Assembly (NCBI GenBank): GCA_030692905.1
Contig: JAUYBT010000167.1
Coordinates: 1-6,346, forward strand
Length of the DNA: 6,346 bases
From: Bacteroidales bacterium
GTDB taxonomy: Bacteria > Bacteroidota > Bacteroidia > Bacteroidales > VadinHA17
Reading direction: 5' to 3'
The position numbers and the translations under genes were made by a program. This document shows, in pieces, positions 5,945-6,346 of this stretch. The first letter of the stretch is position 1; each line of letters opens with the position of its first letter. The notes beneath the pieces were generated by a model. It was given only the letters and a program-made list of their open reading frames with translations, was not told where the DNA came from and searched no databases.

Positions 5945-6346
5945 ATGCACAACGAATCCATGTTGCGATTTATTGATTTAATGAACAGTTACGGAGCTGC
6001 CGGGGTACCCTTTTTTTTTATTATTGATTTCGACCTGAAGAGACCTGAAATACATAAACTTAGTTCAGTCCCGGAGGGGATAAAATTCTCAACACCATTA
6101 ATCAAAGGTTTTTCATCAGGGCAAATAGACACTAAAGCTCATTTATTGAAAAAGCAACCGGTTTCCTTCAGCACCTATCTCAGGTCTTTCGAAAATGTCA
6201 TGAGCAATATCAGACTGGGAAACAGTTATCTTCTGAATCTGACTTTCCCTACGGATATTGAAACTGATTTAACCCTCGAAGAGATATTTTTCTCAAGTGT
6301 TGCTAAATACAAGCTACTGTATTACAATCAATTTGTGGTTTTTTCA
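5945..6346 (+). CDS. pabB: Aminodeoxychorismate synthase component I-like protein (PabB/TrpE family), 3' end outside window
   Basis: Likely converts chorismate, with ammonia or a glutaminase partner, to 4-amino-4-deoxychorismate for folate synthesis in the cytoplasm. The 134 residues present are the N-terminal part only. The start (FIDLMNSYGAAGVPFFFIID, about 9-28) matches the short N-terminal domain of Bacteroidetes PabB. FSTYLRSFENVMSNIRLGNS then YLLNLTF (about 75-101) is the conserved entry to the chorismate-binding domain, equivalent to the GD-x-x-Q-x-NL region of TrpE. The catalytic C-terminal two-thirds lies beyond the window. An in-frame stop at 5921 limits the start to ATG 5945 or ATG 5960; neither has a Shine-Dalgarno. 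Codons 23-25 are a run of nine T. It is divergent from the small exported protein gene and has no evident functional link to metal export. PabB is preferred over TrpE because the N-terminal domain is short, but a related chorismate enzyme is possible. Confidence 0.85.
   Translation, partial: MHNESMLRFIDLMNSYGAAGVPFFFIIDFDLKRPEIHKLSSVPEGIKFSTPLIKGFSSGQIDTKAHLLKKQPVSFSTYLRSFENVMSNIRLGNSYLLNLTFPTDIETDLTLEEIFFSSVAKYKLLYYNQFVVFS

Noticed and set aside
1..6346. tRNA, rRNA, CRISPR arrays, insertion-sequence ends or phage genes
   Set aside because: No cloverleaf, regularly spaced repeats, transposase motifs or terminal inverted repeats were found by reading both strands.

Overview
The window looks like a metal-ion export locus from a member of the Bacteroidetes (Bacteroidota), followed by the start of a folate-pathway gene. 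Three things point to that phylum. The RND pump is fused in frame to a TolC-type outer-membrane channel, a layout I know mainly from Bacteroidetes. The gene starts lack Shine-Dalgarno sequences and follow A/T-rich leaders. Matches to the Bacteroidetes -7 promoter motif TAnnTTTG lie in the intergenic space. Base composition is moderately AT-rich by eye, and no gene stands out as foreign.

Positions 2-3274 (+) hold the 3' three-quarters of a CzcA/CusA-family heavy-metal RND pump. It runs without a stop into a complete TolC/CusC-like outer-membrane factor. The joint carries a sequence that looks like a former signal peptide. After 12 bases comes its periplasmic adaptor, a CzcB/CusB-like lipoprotein (3287-4471, +). 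Together these two genes supply inner-membrane pump, adaptor and outer-membrane duct. The pump's transmembrane motif and the absence of the CusA methionine triad point to divalent cations (Zn/Co/Cd type) rather than Cu(I)/Ag(I).

Converging on this operon, with only 9 bases between stop codons, is a cation diffusion facilitator (4481-5335, -) with an His/Asp-His/Asp site typical of zinc carriers. It would move the same kind of ion from cytoplasm to periplasm, where the tripartite pump could pick it up. Upstream of it on the same strand (5432-5737, -) is a 101-residue exported Cys/His-rich protein ending in IWQPPE. This is the least understood gene here and the best candidate for a poorly described part of the system.

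A roughly 200-base divergent intergenic region (5738-5944) contains candidate promoter motifs and a clear imperfect hairpin. It leads into the 5' part of a pabB-like gene (5945 to window end, +), which is probably ordinary metabolism at the edge of the metal cluster. No RNA genes, CRISPR arrays, insertion sequences or phage features were seen.
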